From Nocardioides acrostichi (GTDB lineage Bacteria > Actinomycetota > Actinomycetes > Propionibacteriales > Nocardioidaceae): a stretch of 64,000 nt of DNA. Position numbers and translations under genes: made by a program. The notes under the pieces are model-generated. The model worked only from the letters and a program-made list of their open reading frames with translations. It searched no databases and was not told the DNA's origin. Positions 1 to 8,071 of this stretch are shown piece by piece. Within the stretch, counting starts at the first letter, position 1, and each line of letters opens with the position of its first letter. The DNA lies in assembly GCF_015319165.1 (NCBI RefSeq), contig NZ_JADIVZ010000001.1, positions 186,001-250,000 of the forward strand, in the 5' to 3' direction.

Positions 1-2
1 GC

Positions 3-404
3 CGGCCCTACCCCGACGCCGGGGTCGAGCGCCACGCCGACGACCCGCTCGTCGTGCACGCGTTCGGGGAGATGGAGGTCGCCGTCCGCGGCGCCGAGGC
101 GCTGGTCGCGGAGGCCGCCCGCGCCGTCGACCGGGCCAACGCCCGCCTCACCGCCGACACGGCGGGCGAAGCGTCCCTGGCGGTCGCCGCGGCACGCGCG
201 GCCACGACGACGGCATCGGTCGACGTCTCCTCACGCCTCTTCGAGGTGGCCGGAACCCGAGCGGCGCTGGACCGGCTCAACCTGCACCGGCACTGGCGCA
301 ACGCCCGCACCCACACCCTGCACGACCCCGCCTCGTGGAAGGTGCAGCACCTGGGCCGCTGGGCGGTCGACGGCGTGCTGCCACCGAGCCACGGCCAACT
401 CTGA
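3..404 (+). CDS. SfnB/DszC-type monooxygenase, acyl-CoA dehydrogenase fold (C-terminal part)
   Basis: The gene enters from the left edge, so only about 133 C-terminal residues are visible. They show the C-terminal helical bundle of the acyl-CoA dehydrogenase superfamily, including SSRLFEVAGTRAAL and HWRNARTHTLHDP, and the end GVLPPSHGQL. That pattern is typical of the sulfur-acquisition branch (SfnB, DszC), whose members are reduced-flavin-dependent monooxygenases acting on organosulfur compounds. It lies 28 bp upstream of an SsuD-like gene and two flavin reductases, which fits that branch better than a beta-oxidation dehydrogenase. The flavin and substrate domains are outside the window, so the substrate cannot be judged. 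Confidence 0.8.
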   Translation, partial: RPYPDAGVERHADDPLVVHAFGEMEVAVRGAEALVAEAARAVDRANARLTADTAGEASLAVAAARAATTTASVDVSSRLFEVAGTRAALDRLNLHRHWRNARTHTLHDPASWKVQHLGRWAVDGVLPPSHGQL

Positions 405-432
405 CCCTTCCCCCTCACGAGAGGAGCTCGTC

Positions 433-1602
433 ATGAGCCACCCACTCACGTTCCACTGGTTCCTGCCCACCAACGGCGGCGACGGCCGTCATGTCGTCGG
501 CGGCGGCCACGGTCTCGCGGCCGGAGCCGCTGGGCGCCCCGCCGACGTGCCCTACCTCGGCCAGGTCGCCCGGGCCGCCGAGACGATGGGCTTCGAGGCC
601 GCGCTGACCCCCACCGGCGCCTGGTGCGAGGATGCCTGGCTCTCGACCGCCATGCTCAGCCAGGTCTCCGAGCGGCTGAAGTTCCTGGTCGCCTTCCGGC
701 CGGGTCTGGTCTCGCCGTTCCTGGCCGCCCAGATGGCCGGCACGTTCCAGCAGCTCTCCGGCGGCCGGCTGCTGCTCAACGTCGTCACCGGAGGCGAGGA
801 CCACGAGCAGCGCATGTTCGGCGACTTCGACGACAAGGAGGCACGCTACGAGCGGTGTGCGGAATTCCTCGAGATCGTCACGCGGCTGTGGCGCGGTGAG
901 ACCGTCGACTTCGAGGGCCAGCACCTGCGGGTCGAGGCCGCCACGCTGAACCAGCGCCCCGACCCCCGCCCCGACATCTACTTCGGGGGCTCCTCACCGG
1001 CCGCCGGGCGGGTGGCCGCGAAGTACGCCGACGTCTACCTCACCTGGGGCGAGCCCCCGGCCGCGGTGGCCGAGAAGATCGCCTGGATCCGCGAGCTCGC
1101 TCGCGAGGAGGGCCGCGAGGAGCAGGTGCGCTTCGGCATCCGCATGCACACCATCACCCGCGACACCTCCGAGGAGGCCTGGGCCGAGGCCGACCGGCTG
1201 CTGGCAGGCATCTCCGACGACGACATCGCCCGGGTGCGCAGCGGCCTGCTGCGCAGCGGGTCGGTGGGACAGCAGCGGATGCTCGAGCTCAGCGGTGGCA
1301 CCCGCTCCGACCTCGAGATCCACCCCAACGTGTGGGCCGGCGTGGGGCTGGTCCGCGGGGGCGCCGGCACGGCGCTCGTGGGGAGCCACGAGGAGGTCGC
1401 CGATCGCATCGAGGAGTACGCCGACCTCGGCATCGAGGAGTTCGTGCTCTCGGCCTACCCGCACCTCGAGGGCGCCTACTGGTTCGGGGAGGGCGTGTTG
1501 CCGATCCTGGCCGAGCGCGGTCGCTGGCAGCACCCCGCGCCCTCCGTCGGGCGCGAGCACAGCGTGCCCTTCGGCGAGGCCGGACGGCGGGCCGCGTCGT
1601 GA
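433..1602 (+). CDS. ssuD: SsuD-like FMNH2-dependent alkanesulfonate monooxygenase
   Basis: This 389-residue protein belongs to the bacterial luciferase-like family and is close to the usual SsuD length (about 380). The N-terminus FHWFLPTNGGDGR, the segment FLVAFRPGLVSP, LLLNVVTGGE and the late SAYPHLEGAYWFGEGVLP follow the SsuD/SfnG pattern. The family uses reduced FMN and oxygen to cleave the carbon-sulfur bond of sulfonates or sulfones, releasing sulfite and an aldehyde. The start ATG follows a GAGAGGAGCTC ribosome site. It is second in a sulfur-assimilation operon, and its stop overlaps the GTG of the next flavin reductase. Dimethyl sulfone (SfnG role) is an alternative substrate. Confidence 0.88.
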   Translation: MSHPLTFHWFLPTNGGDGRHVVGGGHGLAAGAAGRPADVPYLGQVARAAETMGFEAALTPTGAWCEDAWLSTAMLSQVSERLKFLVAFRPGLVSPFLAAQMAGTFQQLSGGRLLLNVVTGGEDHEQRMFGDFDDKEARYERCAEFLEIVTRLWRGETVDFEGQHLRVEAATLNQRPDPRPDIYFGGSSPAAGRVAAKYADVYLTWGEPPAAVAEKIAWIRELAREEGREEQVRFGIRMHTITRDTSEEAWAEADRLLAGISDDDIARVRSGLLRSGSVGQQRMLELSGGTRSDLEIHPNVWAGVGLVRGGAGTALVGSHEEVADRIEEYADLGIEEFVLSAYPHLEGAYWFGEGVLPILAERGRWQHPAPSVGREHSVPFGEAGRRAAS

Positions 1603-2138
1603 GCGGCGCCGGCACGATGGGCAGCGTCGCCGTGGTCTGCGGCAACCCCCGCCCGGAATCGCGCACCCTGACGGCGGCCCGCTACCTCGCCACCTCGCTC
1701 ACGGGTGGCGACTGCGAGTGCGTCGTCGACCTCGCCACCTTCGGTCAGCGACTGCTCGACCCCGACGACCCCGACGTGGCGCACGCCGTGCACCGCGTCG
1801 GCGCGGCCGAGCTGGTGATCGTCGCCTCGCCGACCTACAAGGCCACCTACACCGGGCTGCTCAAGGTGTTCCTCGACCGGTTCGCCGGCGGCACGGGGCT
1901 GGCTGGCGTGGCCGTGCCGCTCATGCTGGGCGGATCGCCGCACCACGCCCTGGCGCCCGAGCTGCACCTACGGCCGCTCCTGGTCGAGCTCGGCGCCCCA
2001 TGCGTCACGCCCGCCCTCTTCGTGCTCGACGACGCATACGACGACCCCGCGAGCTACCGCGACTGGCTCGACCGCACCGCGCCCGTCGTCCGCCCCCTGC
2101 TCGACCGCCTGCCCCGACCCACAGGAGTTCCCGCATGA
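1599..2138 (+). CDS. NADPH-dependent FMN reductase, SsuE/MsuE type
   Basis: This 179-residue flavodoxin-fold protein starts with the phosphate-binding strand and loop VAVVCGNPRPESRT and contains VIVASPTYKATYTGLLKVFLDRF, both typical of the FMN reductase family that supplies FMNH2 to SsuD. I chose GTG at 1599 because it overlaps the previous stop as GTGA; ATG at 1617 is also possible and loses only six residues. The gene is translationally coupled at both ends, its stop overlapping the next ATG. The likely job is to hand reduced flavin to the two upstream monooxygenases. Confidence 0.85.
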   Translation: MSGAGTMGSVAVVCGNPRPESRTLTAARYLATSLTGGDCECVVDLATFGQRLLDPDDPDVAHAVHRVGAAELVIVASPTYKATYTGLLKVFLDRFAGGTGLAGVAVPLMLGGSPHHALAPELHLRPLLVELGAPCVTPALFVLDDAYDDPASYRDWLDRTAPVVRPLLDRLPRPTGVPA

Positions 2139-2725
2139 CCACCCAGACGACCGAACAGACCCCCGCGCTCGACGCCCGCGCCCTGCGTGACGCCTTCGGC
2201 ACCTACCCCAGCGGAGTCGTCGCGGTGGCCGGCCGCGCCCAGGGCCGCCTCGTCGGCATTGCGGCCAGCTCCTTCACCTCCGTCTCGATCGACCCGCCGC
2301 TGGTCTCGGTCTCGGTGGCCGCCGAGAGCAACACCTGGCCGCTGCTGCGCCAGTCGGATCAGATCGGGGTCAGCGTGCTGGCGGCGCACCACGACGCACT
2401 GTGCCGCCAGCTCGCGGGGCCCGCCGACGAGCGGTTCGACGATCTGGCCGTGCACACGACGCGCGGGGGTGCGGTGCTGCTCGACGAGGCCGTCGCCCAC
2501 TTCACCTGCACCGTGCACGACGAGGTCGAAGCCGGTGACCACGTCGTGGTGCTCTTGGCCATCGAGGGCGTCCACGTCGAGGACGAGCGGCAGCCACTGG
2601 TCTTCCACCGCAGCTCCTTCCAGCGGCTGCACCGCGACGACCTCGACCCCCGCCGTCTCGACGGTCGCATCAACGGCGAGCCCGTCGCGGCCGAGACCTC
2701 GGGCGGCCAGGAGAGCGCCGCGTGA
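2135..2725 (+). CDS. Flavin reductase, HpaC/DszD-type domain
   Basis: The 196-residue protein has the split-barrel flavin reductase-like domain: FGTYPSGVVAVAGR near residue 20, GIAASSFTSVSIDPPLVSVSV, and a late GDHVVVLLAIEGVHV followed by PLVFHRSSFQRL. Members reduce FMN or FAD with NAD(P)H and release it to a partner oxygenase. The fold is unrelated to that of the preceding SsuE-like reductase, so this operon encodes two different flavin suppliers for two oxygenases. The start ATG overlaps the upstream stop (ATGA) and its own stop overlaps the GTG of the transporter. Confidence 0.87.
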   Translation: MTTQTTEQTPALDARALRDAFGTYPSGVVAVAGRAQGRLVGIAASSFTSVSIDPPLVSVSVAAESNTWPLLRQSDQIGVSVLAAHHDALCRQLAGPADERFDDLAVHTTRGGAVLLDEAVAHFTCTVHDEVEAGDHVVVLLAIEGVHVEDERQPLVFHRSSFQRLHRDDLDPRRLDGRINGEPVAAETSGGQESAA

Positions 2726-4080
2726 GTCGGCACCGCACCACATCAGCGTCCAGCGGCCCGCCGTCGCCGCGTCGGGTGGCGGTGGCGGCCGCGGTCGGCG
2801 CCACGATCGAGTGGTACGACTTCTTTCTCTACGGCACCGCGGCCGCCGTGGTGTTCGACAAGCTGTACTTCAACGGTCTCGACGGTCCGGCCGCCCAGTT
2901 CGCCGCGTTCGCGACGTTCGCCGTCGGCTTCTTGGCCCGGCCCGTCGGCGGACTCGTGTTCGGACACTTCGGTGACCGGGTCGGTCGCAAGACCATGCTG
3001 CTGCTGACGCTGGTGATCATGGGCGTGGGCACCGCGCTGGTGGGCCTGCTGCCGACGTACGACCAGATCGGTGTGTGGGCGCCCATCGCGCTGGTGGTGC
3101 TGCGGGTGCTCCAGGGCATCGGCGTCGGTGGCGAGTACGGCGGCGCCGTCCTGCTGGCGGTGGAGTACGCACCCGCCGAGCGGCGTGGCTTCCTGGGCAG
3201 CTTCGCGCACATCGGTGTGCCGGGCGGGCTGCTGCTCGCCGCGGCGTCCTTCTCGCTGGCCGGCCTGCTGCCCGACGAGGCGTTCCTCGCCTGGGGCTGG
3301 CGAGCCTGCTTCCTGGCCAGCGTGGTGTTGCTCGGCATCGGCGCCTACATCCGGCTCTCGGTCACCGAGACCCCGGCGTTCGCCAAGGTGCAGGCCGAGC
3401 ACGAGGTGTCGCGGCTGCCCCTCGGCGACCTGCTACGTCACCAGTCCAAGCCGCTGCTGCTCGGCATGGGCACCCGCTTCATCGAGGGCCTGACCTTCAA
3501 CCTCTTCAGCGTCTACCTGCTCGCCTACGTCGTCACGAACCTGGAGCTGCCGCGCAGTTGGGCGCTCTCCGGCATCCTCGTCGGAGCCGGGCTCGGCGTC
3601 GTCCTGGTGCCGTTGACCGGTGCGCTCTCGGATCGCATCGGTCGCTTGCCCGTGTACCGCGCCGGCACCTGGCTCGGCCTGCTGGTGGCGTTCCCGGCCG
3701 CTGCGCTGGTGAGCAGTGGTGAGCGCTGGCTGATCTTCGCGGCGTTCGTGCTCGGGCTGGGCCTGGTCTACGGGGTGGTCTACGGGCCCCTCGCCGCCTT
3801 CTGGTCCGAGCAGTTCGAGACGCGCTACCGGTACACGGCCCTGAGCACGCTCTACCAGGTCTCGGGAGTGGTGGCCTCCGGGCTGACGCCGCTCATCGCG
3901 GCCTGGCTCGTCGCCCGCGGTCACGGCACGCTGTGGTGGGTGGCCGGTTACAACGTCGTGGTCGCCGCCGTCTCCTTGACCTGTGCGCGGTTCCTGCCCG
4001 AGACCCGAGGCATCGACCTCGACGCCGTCGGTCGGCCCGCGGCCACGGCGGTCGAGACCAAGGTGCCCGTGCCCGCCTGA
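2722..4080 (+). CDS. MFS transporter, metabolite:H+ symporter family
   Basis: This is a 452-residue membrane protein with about 12 predicted transmembrane helices. The start of helix 1, GATIEWYDFFLYGTAAAVVF, and the loop 2-3 sequence FGHFGDRVGRKTML are hallmarks of the metabolite:H+ symporter branch of the major facilitator superfamily (ProP, KgtP, ShiA relatives). GIGVGGEYGGAVLL is the conserved helix 4 segment. Operon position after organosulfur oxygenases suggests import of a sulfonate or of an acid product, but the family mostly carries organic acids and betaines, so the substrate is open. The GTG start overlaps the flavin reductase stop. Confidence 0.85.
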   Translation: MSRHRTTSASSGPPSPRRVAVAAAVGATIEWYDFFLYGTAAAVVFDKLYFNGLDGPAAQFAAFATFAVGFLARPVGGLVFGHFGDRVGRKTMLLLTLVIMGVGTALVGLLPTYDQIGVWAPIALVVLRVLQGIGVGGEYGGAVLLAVEYAPAERRGFLGSFAHIGVPGGLLLAAASFSLAGLLPDEAFLAWGWRACFLASVVLLGIGAYIRLSVTETPAFAKVQAEHEVSRLPLGDLLRHQSKPLLLGMGTRFIEGLTFNLFSVYLLAYVVTNLELPRSWALSGILVGAGLGVVLVPLTGALSDRIGRLPVYRAGTWLGLLVAFPAAALVSSGERWLIFAAFVLGLGLVYGVVYGPLAAFWSEQFETRYRYTALSTLYQVSGVVASGLTPLIAAWLVARGHGTLWWVAGYNVVVAAVSLTCARFLPETRGIDLDAVGRPAATAVETKVPVPA

Positions 4081-4110
4081 ACTCCGCGGGGCCGTGGCAG
4101 GCTGGCCTTC

Positions 4111-5529
4111 GTGGGTGCTCGCGTCGCGGTGGTCGGTGGGGGAGTCGCCGGTCTGGTTGCGGCCCGGGATCTCGTCGGGGCCGGCCACGACGTGCTGCTG
4201 CTCGAGGCGGGCGACGAGACCGGGGGCAAGCTTCGCCGTCGCCCCGTCGGTGGCGTGCTCGTCGACGTCGGCGCCGAGGCGATGCTCAACCGGCGCCCCG
4301 AGGGTGTCGAGGTGGCTCGCTCCGCCGGGCTCGAGGTCGAGCACCCGGCCGTCGTCAGCTCACGGATCTTCTCTCGCGGCGCGCTGCGTCGGCTGCCGCG
4401 CTCGCTCATGGGTGTGCCGCTCGACCTCGACGACCTCGCTGCGAGCGGCGTGCTCGACGACGCCGAGCTCGCCCGGGTGCGCGAGGAGCCGTCCCTGCCG
4501 CCCCTGGAGCTCGATCCGGACGACGACCTCACCGTCGGCGACCTCGTCGACGCCCGCCTCGGCCCGGCGGTGACCGACCGGCTGGTCGAGCCGCTGCTCG
4601 GCGGCGTCTATGCCGGGCAGGCGCGTCGCATCAGCGCGCGCGCCGCGGTGCCGCAGCTCGTGGCGATGGCGCAGTCGGGCTCACTGCTCGAGGCAGGTGC
4701 GGCGATGGCTGCCCCCGCCACCTACTCGACCCCCGTCTTCGCCGGGTTGTCCGGTGGCATGGGCGGGCTGAGCGACGCCCTCGCCGAGCGCCTGCGGGAG
4801 GCCGGCGTCGAGGTTCGCACCGGTGCGACCGTGCGCGAGCTGGCCCGCACCTCCTCCGGCTTCCGGCTGGCGGTAGGCCCCGCCACGTCACCCGAGCGGC
4901 TCGAGGTCGATGCGGTGGTGCTCGCCACCCCGCCCGCCGCCACCGCGCGGCTGCTCGCCGACGTAGCGCCTGCGGCGTCCGCCCTGCTCGGGCGGGTCGA
5001 GAGCGCCTCGGTGGTGGTCGTGAGCTTCGCGTTCCGTACGGCCGAGGTCGGGGCGCTGGCCGACACCGACTGCTCGGGACTGCTGGTGCCCCCGGTGGAG
5101 GGCCGCGACATCAAGGCCTCGACGTTCTCGTTCGCCAAGTGGGGCTGGGTGCGCGAGGCGGGTGCGGGTGAGGGACTGGTGCACCTGCGCACCTCGCTCG
5201 GCCGGCACGGCGACGAGACCACGCTGCAGGTGCCCGACGCCGAACTGGTCGCGCGCTCGCGGCGCGACCTCGCGGTGCTGGCCGGCGTCGCTGCCGACCC
5301 GGTCGACGCCCACGTGCAGCGATGGGGCGGCGGGTTGCCGCAGTACGCGCCGGGTCACGTGGCGCTGGTGGCCGGTGTACGCGACGCCGTGGCCGCCGTG
5401 CCCGGGCTGGCGGTGTGCGGCGCGGCGTACGACGGCGTGGGCATCCCGGCGGTCCTCGCCTCCGCGCACCGGGCCGCCGCCGGGCTGCTGTCCGATCGTG
5501 GACGGGCAGGGGAGACAATGGCGCCATGA
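4111..5529 (+). CDS. hemY: HemY-type coproporphyrinogen III oxidase (CgoX)
   Basis: A 472-residue FAD flavoprotein with an N-terminal dinucleotide-binding motif [17 protein letters not shown] and [11 protein letters not shown], the central [15 protein letters not shown], and the C-terminal [23 protein letters not shown]-contact segment of HemY proteins. In actinobacteria HemY oxidises coproporphyrinogen III to coproporphyrin III in the coproporphyrin-dependent haem route. The immediate downstream overlap with hemQ supports this over the protoporphyrinogen reaction. A CAGGCT box at 4098-4103 lies 7 bp before the GTG start with no ribosome site, so the mRNA may be leaderless. No ferrochelatase gene is seen nearby. 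Confidence 0.92.
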   Translation: MGARVAVVGGGVAGLVAARDLVGAGHDVLLLEAGDETGGKLRRRPVGGVLVDVGAEAMLNRRPEGVEVARSAGLEVEHPAVVSSRIFSRGALRRLPRSLMGVPLDLDDLAASGVLDDAELARVREEPSLPPLELDPDDDLTVGDLVDARLGPAVTDRLVEPLLGGVYAGQARRISARAAVPQLVAMAQSGSLLEAGAAMAAPATYSTPVFAGLSGGMGGLSDALAERLREAGVEVRTGATVRELARTSSGFRLAVGPATSPERLEVDAVVLATPPAATARLLADVAPAASALLGRVESASVVVVSFAFRTAEVGALADTDCSGLLVPPVEGRDIKASTFSFAKWGWVREAGAGEGLVHLRTSLGRHGDETTLQVPDAELVARSRRDLAVLAGVAADPVDAHVQRWGGGLPQYAPGHVALVAGVRDAVAAVPGLAVCGAAYDGVGIPAVLASAHRAAAGLLSDRGRAGETMAP

Positions 5530-6245
5530 GCGACAGCGCGACCGAATCGCAGTCACACGCCGCCCGCATCCGCGAGATCAACGACGGCATCCGCTACACG
5601 ATGTGGTCGGTGTTCCGGCTGCGCGACGTGCTGGGTGCGGCCGACCGGGCAGCCGAGGGTGCCGAGGTCGAGAAGCTGTTCGCCGAGCTCGCGGAGGCCG
5701 GGGTCGTCGTCCGCGGCGTCTACGACGTGAGCGGGCTGCGCGCCGACGCCGACGTGATGGTCTGGCTGCACGCCGCCACGAGCGAGGAGCTCCAGGCCGC
5801 CTACCACCGCTTCCGGCGTACCGCCTTCGGCGCCCGGTTGGAGCCGGTGTGGTCGCAGATGGCGCTGCACCGTCCGGCCGAGTTCAACAAGTCGCACGTA
5901 CCGGCGTTCCTCGCCGACGAGGCGCCCAAGAAGCACGTGTGCGTCTACCCGTTCGTGCGCTCCTATGAGTGGTACCTGCTCGAGGACGACGAGCGCCGCG
6001 CGATGCTCGCCGAGCACGGCAAGATGGCGCGCGACTACAAGGACGTGCGCGCCAACACCGTCTCGAGCTTCGCCCTCGGTGACTACGAGTGGCTGTTGGC
6101 CTTCGAGGCCGACGACCTCTACCGCATCGTCGACCTCATGCGGCACCTGCGCGGCTCCGAGGCCCGTCGCCATGTGCGCGAGGAGGTGCCGTTCTACACC
6201 GGCGCCCTCACCCCCATCGCCGACCTGGTCGACCGCCTGCCGTAG
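5526..6245 (+). CDS. hemQ: Coproheme decarboxylase HemQ (ChdC)
   Basis: The 239-residue protein is a chlorite dismutase-fold coproheme decarboxylase. Visible signatures are IRYTMWSVF near the N-terminus, the conserved [12 protein letters not shown] that carries the catalytic tyrosine region, [17 protein letters not shown], and [16 protein letters not shown]. The enzyme removes two propionate carboxyls from iron-coproporphyrin III with peroxide to make haem b. The ATG overlaps the hemY stop (ATGA), so the two haem steps are translationally coupled. It ends at a TAG just before a long palindromic intergenic array, facing convergent msrB. Confidence 0.93.
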   Translation: MSDSATESQSHAARIREINDGIRYTMWSVFRLRDVLGAADRAAEGAEVEKLFAELAEAGVVVRGVYDVSGLRADADVMVWLHAATSEELQAAYHRFRRTAFGARLEPVWSQMALHRPAEFNKSHVPAFLADEAPKKHVCVYPFVRSYEWYLLEDDERRAMLAEHGKMARDYKDVRANTVSSFALGDYEWLLAFEADDLYRIVDLMRHLRGSEARRHVREEVPFYTGALTPIADLVDRLP

Positions 6246-6267
6246 GTGTGTGGGAGGGCGCCGCGCC

Positions 6268-6365
6268 CGGGGAATTCACCGGCCGGCCGGTGAACTTGCC
6301 CCCGGGACGGTGAAATTCCACCGTCCCAGGGGCGAAATCACCGGCCGTCCGGTGAATTCTGGGGC
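6268..6365. repeat. Nested palindromic intergenic array between hemQ and msrB
   Basis: The gap between the convergent hemQ and msrB genes holds three consecutive palindromes: TTCACCGGCCGGCCGGTGAA centred near 6285, GGGACGGTGAAATTCCACC with its arm near 6316, and TCACCGGCCGTCCGGTGAAT near 6348. The whole stretch of about 98 bp is also a near-perfect inverted repeat around the middle hairpin. It could act as a bidirectional terminator or be a REP/MITE-like mobile repeat. There is no T-tract, so plain intrinsic termination is not obvious. Confidence 0.8.
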
Positions 6366-6373
6366 TGGAGTGA

Positions 6374-6793
6374 CTAGCCCTCCACCCGGCCCGACCCGTC
6401 GGCGGGCTCGAGGGTGAGGCTGATGGAGTTGATGCAGTAGCGGTCGCCCGTGGGGGTGCCGTAGCCGTCGGGGAACACATGTCCCAGGTGCGAGCCGCAG
6501 TTCTTGCACAGCACCTCGACGCGGCGCATGCCCAGCGAGTTGTCGGCGCGCTCCTCGACCGTGTCGGGCATCGACTGGTAGAACGACGGCCACCCGCAGC
6601 CGGAGTGGAACTTCGTCTCGGACTCGAAGAGCTTGGCGTCGCATGCCTTACAGCGGTAGACGCCGATCGTCTCGGCGTCGGTCAGCTTGCCCTTGAATGC
6701 GCGCTCGGTGCCCGCCTTGCGCAGCACCGCGAACTCGTCGGGCGAGAGCTGCTCGCGCCACTGCTCATCGGACTTCTCGACCTCGTATGCCAT
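6374..6793 (-). CDS. msrB: Peptide-methionine (R)-S-oxide reductase MsrB
   Basis: The 139-residue protein is full length for a stand-alone MsrB. It has the zinc-binding pairs CKAC and CKNC, the conserved HSGCGWPSFYQ, GHVFPDG and the catalytic-cysteine block RYCINSISL. It reduces the R epimer of methionine sulfoxide in proteins in the cytoplasm, using thioredoxin. An ACTGTA on the plus strand at 6801-6806 (TACAGT read on the gene strand) lies 7 bp before the ATG with no ribosome site, consistent with leaderless transcription. It is monocistronic and convergent with hemQ. Confidence 0.96.
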   Translation of the reverse strand: MAYEVEKSDEQWREQLSPDEFAVLRKAGTERAFKGKLTDAETIGVYRCKACDAKLFESETKFHSGCGWPSFYQSMPDTVEERADNSLGMRRVEVLCKNCGSHLGHVFPDGYGTPTGDRYCINSISLTLEPADGSGRVEG

Positions 6794-6866
6794 ACACCCG
6801 ACTGTAGGGCCCCGCGGAAGCCCGAACGGTGACAGAGTGTGACCTAGGCCTCACCCGGGGAGGCGC

Positions 6867-6915
6867 TTGACCATTCCAGAGAACAACTGTTCACTGTGGC
6901 ACACGTGTCACAAGA
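6867..6915 (+). promoter_or_regulatory. Promoter/operator region of the desaturase operon
   Basis: Upstream of the ferredoxin reductase gene there is TTGACC at 6867-6872 as a possible -35. An inverted repeat GAACA-AC-TGTTC follows at 6881-6892, and a second palindromic core ACACGTGT at 6901-6908. The inverted repeat would overlap the -10 region, where a TetR-type lipid regulator could bind. The -10 itself is weak, and no regulator is encoded next door, so assignment is tentative. Confidence 0.4.
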
Positions 6916-6940
6916 ACGTTGCCGTCACGAAGGAGCGCCG

Positions 6941-8026
6941 ATGGCCTCGACCATCCCCTGGGCGAGGGTGCGTCAGGCGGGGGAGAAGCTCACCACCCCG
7001 TTGCACCCCGACGACTACCTCTCGTTGCTCAACCCGCTGTGGAGCCAGCGCGAGCTGCGCGGCCGGGTCGAGAAGGTCGTCCCCGAGACCGACGACGCCG
7101 CGACTTTGGTGATCCGGCCGGGCTGGGGTTGGCGCTTCGACCACAAGCCCGGCCAGTACGTCGGCATCGGCATCCAGGTCGACGGCAAGTTCCAGTGGCG
7201 CTCGTACTCGATCTCCTCGCCGCCCAAGCGCTCGGGCCGGCACATCGCCATCACCGTGCGCGCCATGCCCGAGGGTCAGATCTCGGGTCACCTCGTCAAG
7301 GGGCTGGCCACGGGCACGATCGTGCGGTTGGCCAAGCCCGAGGGCGACTTCGTGCTCCCGGACCCGCCACCCGCCAAGATGCTGTTCCTCGTGGGCGGGT
7401 CGGGCGTCACACCGGTCATGTCGATGCTGCGCACCCTCGACCGCCGCGGCACCCTGCCCGACGTCGTCATGCACTACTCCAGCCCGACCCCGGAACGGAT
7501 GATCTTCCGCGACGAGATCGACGCGCTCCAGGCCAAGCACGACGACTTCGAGTTCATCCGGCTGCACACCGACACCGAGGGCATGCTCGACCTCGCCGAC
7601 GCCACCAAGGGGCTCGATGGCTTCTGCTCCGATTGGCGCGATCGCGAGACCTACGCGTGTGGCCCGGGCCCGATGCTCGACGCCATCTCGGAGTTCTTCG
7701 AGAACCAGGACGCCTCCGACCGGCTGCACCTGGAGCGCTTCACACTCCAGCTCGGCGGAGACGGCGGCGAGGGCGGCAACCTCACCTTCCGCAACTCCAA
7801 CAAGACCATCGAGGCGGACGGCGCCACCACGGTGCTCGAGGCGGGCGAGAAGGCCGGTGTCGGCATGCCCTACGGCTGCCGCATGGGCATCTGCCACACC
7901 TGCACCGTGACCATGGTCGAGGGCAAGGTGCGCGACCTGCGCAACGGCGACGAGTACGACCAGAAGAACGAACAGGTGCAGACCTGCGTCACCGCCGCCG
8001 TCGGCGACTGCACCTTCGACATCTGA
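6941..8026 (+). CDS. Ferredoxin reductase, electron donor for the acyl desaturase
   Basis: The 361-residue protein has an FAD-binding barrel (residues about 50-150, FDHKPGQYVGIGI and RSYSISSPP), an NAD(P)H-binding domain (MLFLVGGSGVTPVMSMLRTL, later ETYACGPGPMLDA) and a C-terminal plant-type 2Fe-2S domain with YGCRMGICHTCTV and QTCVTA supplying the four cysteines. It passes electrons from NADPH to a partner oxygenase. The desaturase lies 45 bp downstream, matching the reductase-desaturase pairing known for mycobacterial DesA3 and Rv3230c. I chose ATG 6941 because GAAGGAG is positioned correctly upstream. Confidence 0.92.
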   Translation: MASTIPWARVRQAGEKLTTPLHPDDYLSLLNPLWSQRELRGRVEKVVPETDDAATLVIRPGWGWRFDHKPGQYVGIGIQVDGKFQWRSYSISSPPKRSGRHIAITVRAMPEGQISGHLVKGLATGTIVRLAKPEGDFVLPDPPPAKMLFLVGGSGVTPVMSMLRTLDRRGTLPDVVMHYSSPTPERMIFRDEIDALQAKHDDFEFIRLHTDTEGMLDLADATKGLDGFCSDWRDRETYACGPGPMLDAISEFFENQDASDRLHLERFTLQLGGDGGEGGNLTFRNSNKTIEADGATTVLEAGEKAGVGMPYGCRMGICHTCTVTMVEGKVRDLRNGDEYDQKNEQVQTCVTAAVGDCTFDI

Positions 8027-8071
8027 CCCCCGAGCACCACCACCCACCACCACCACCAGAAGGGACGGCCC

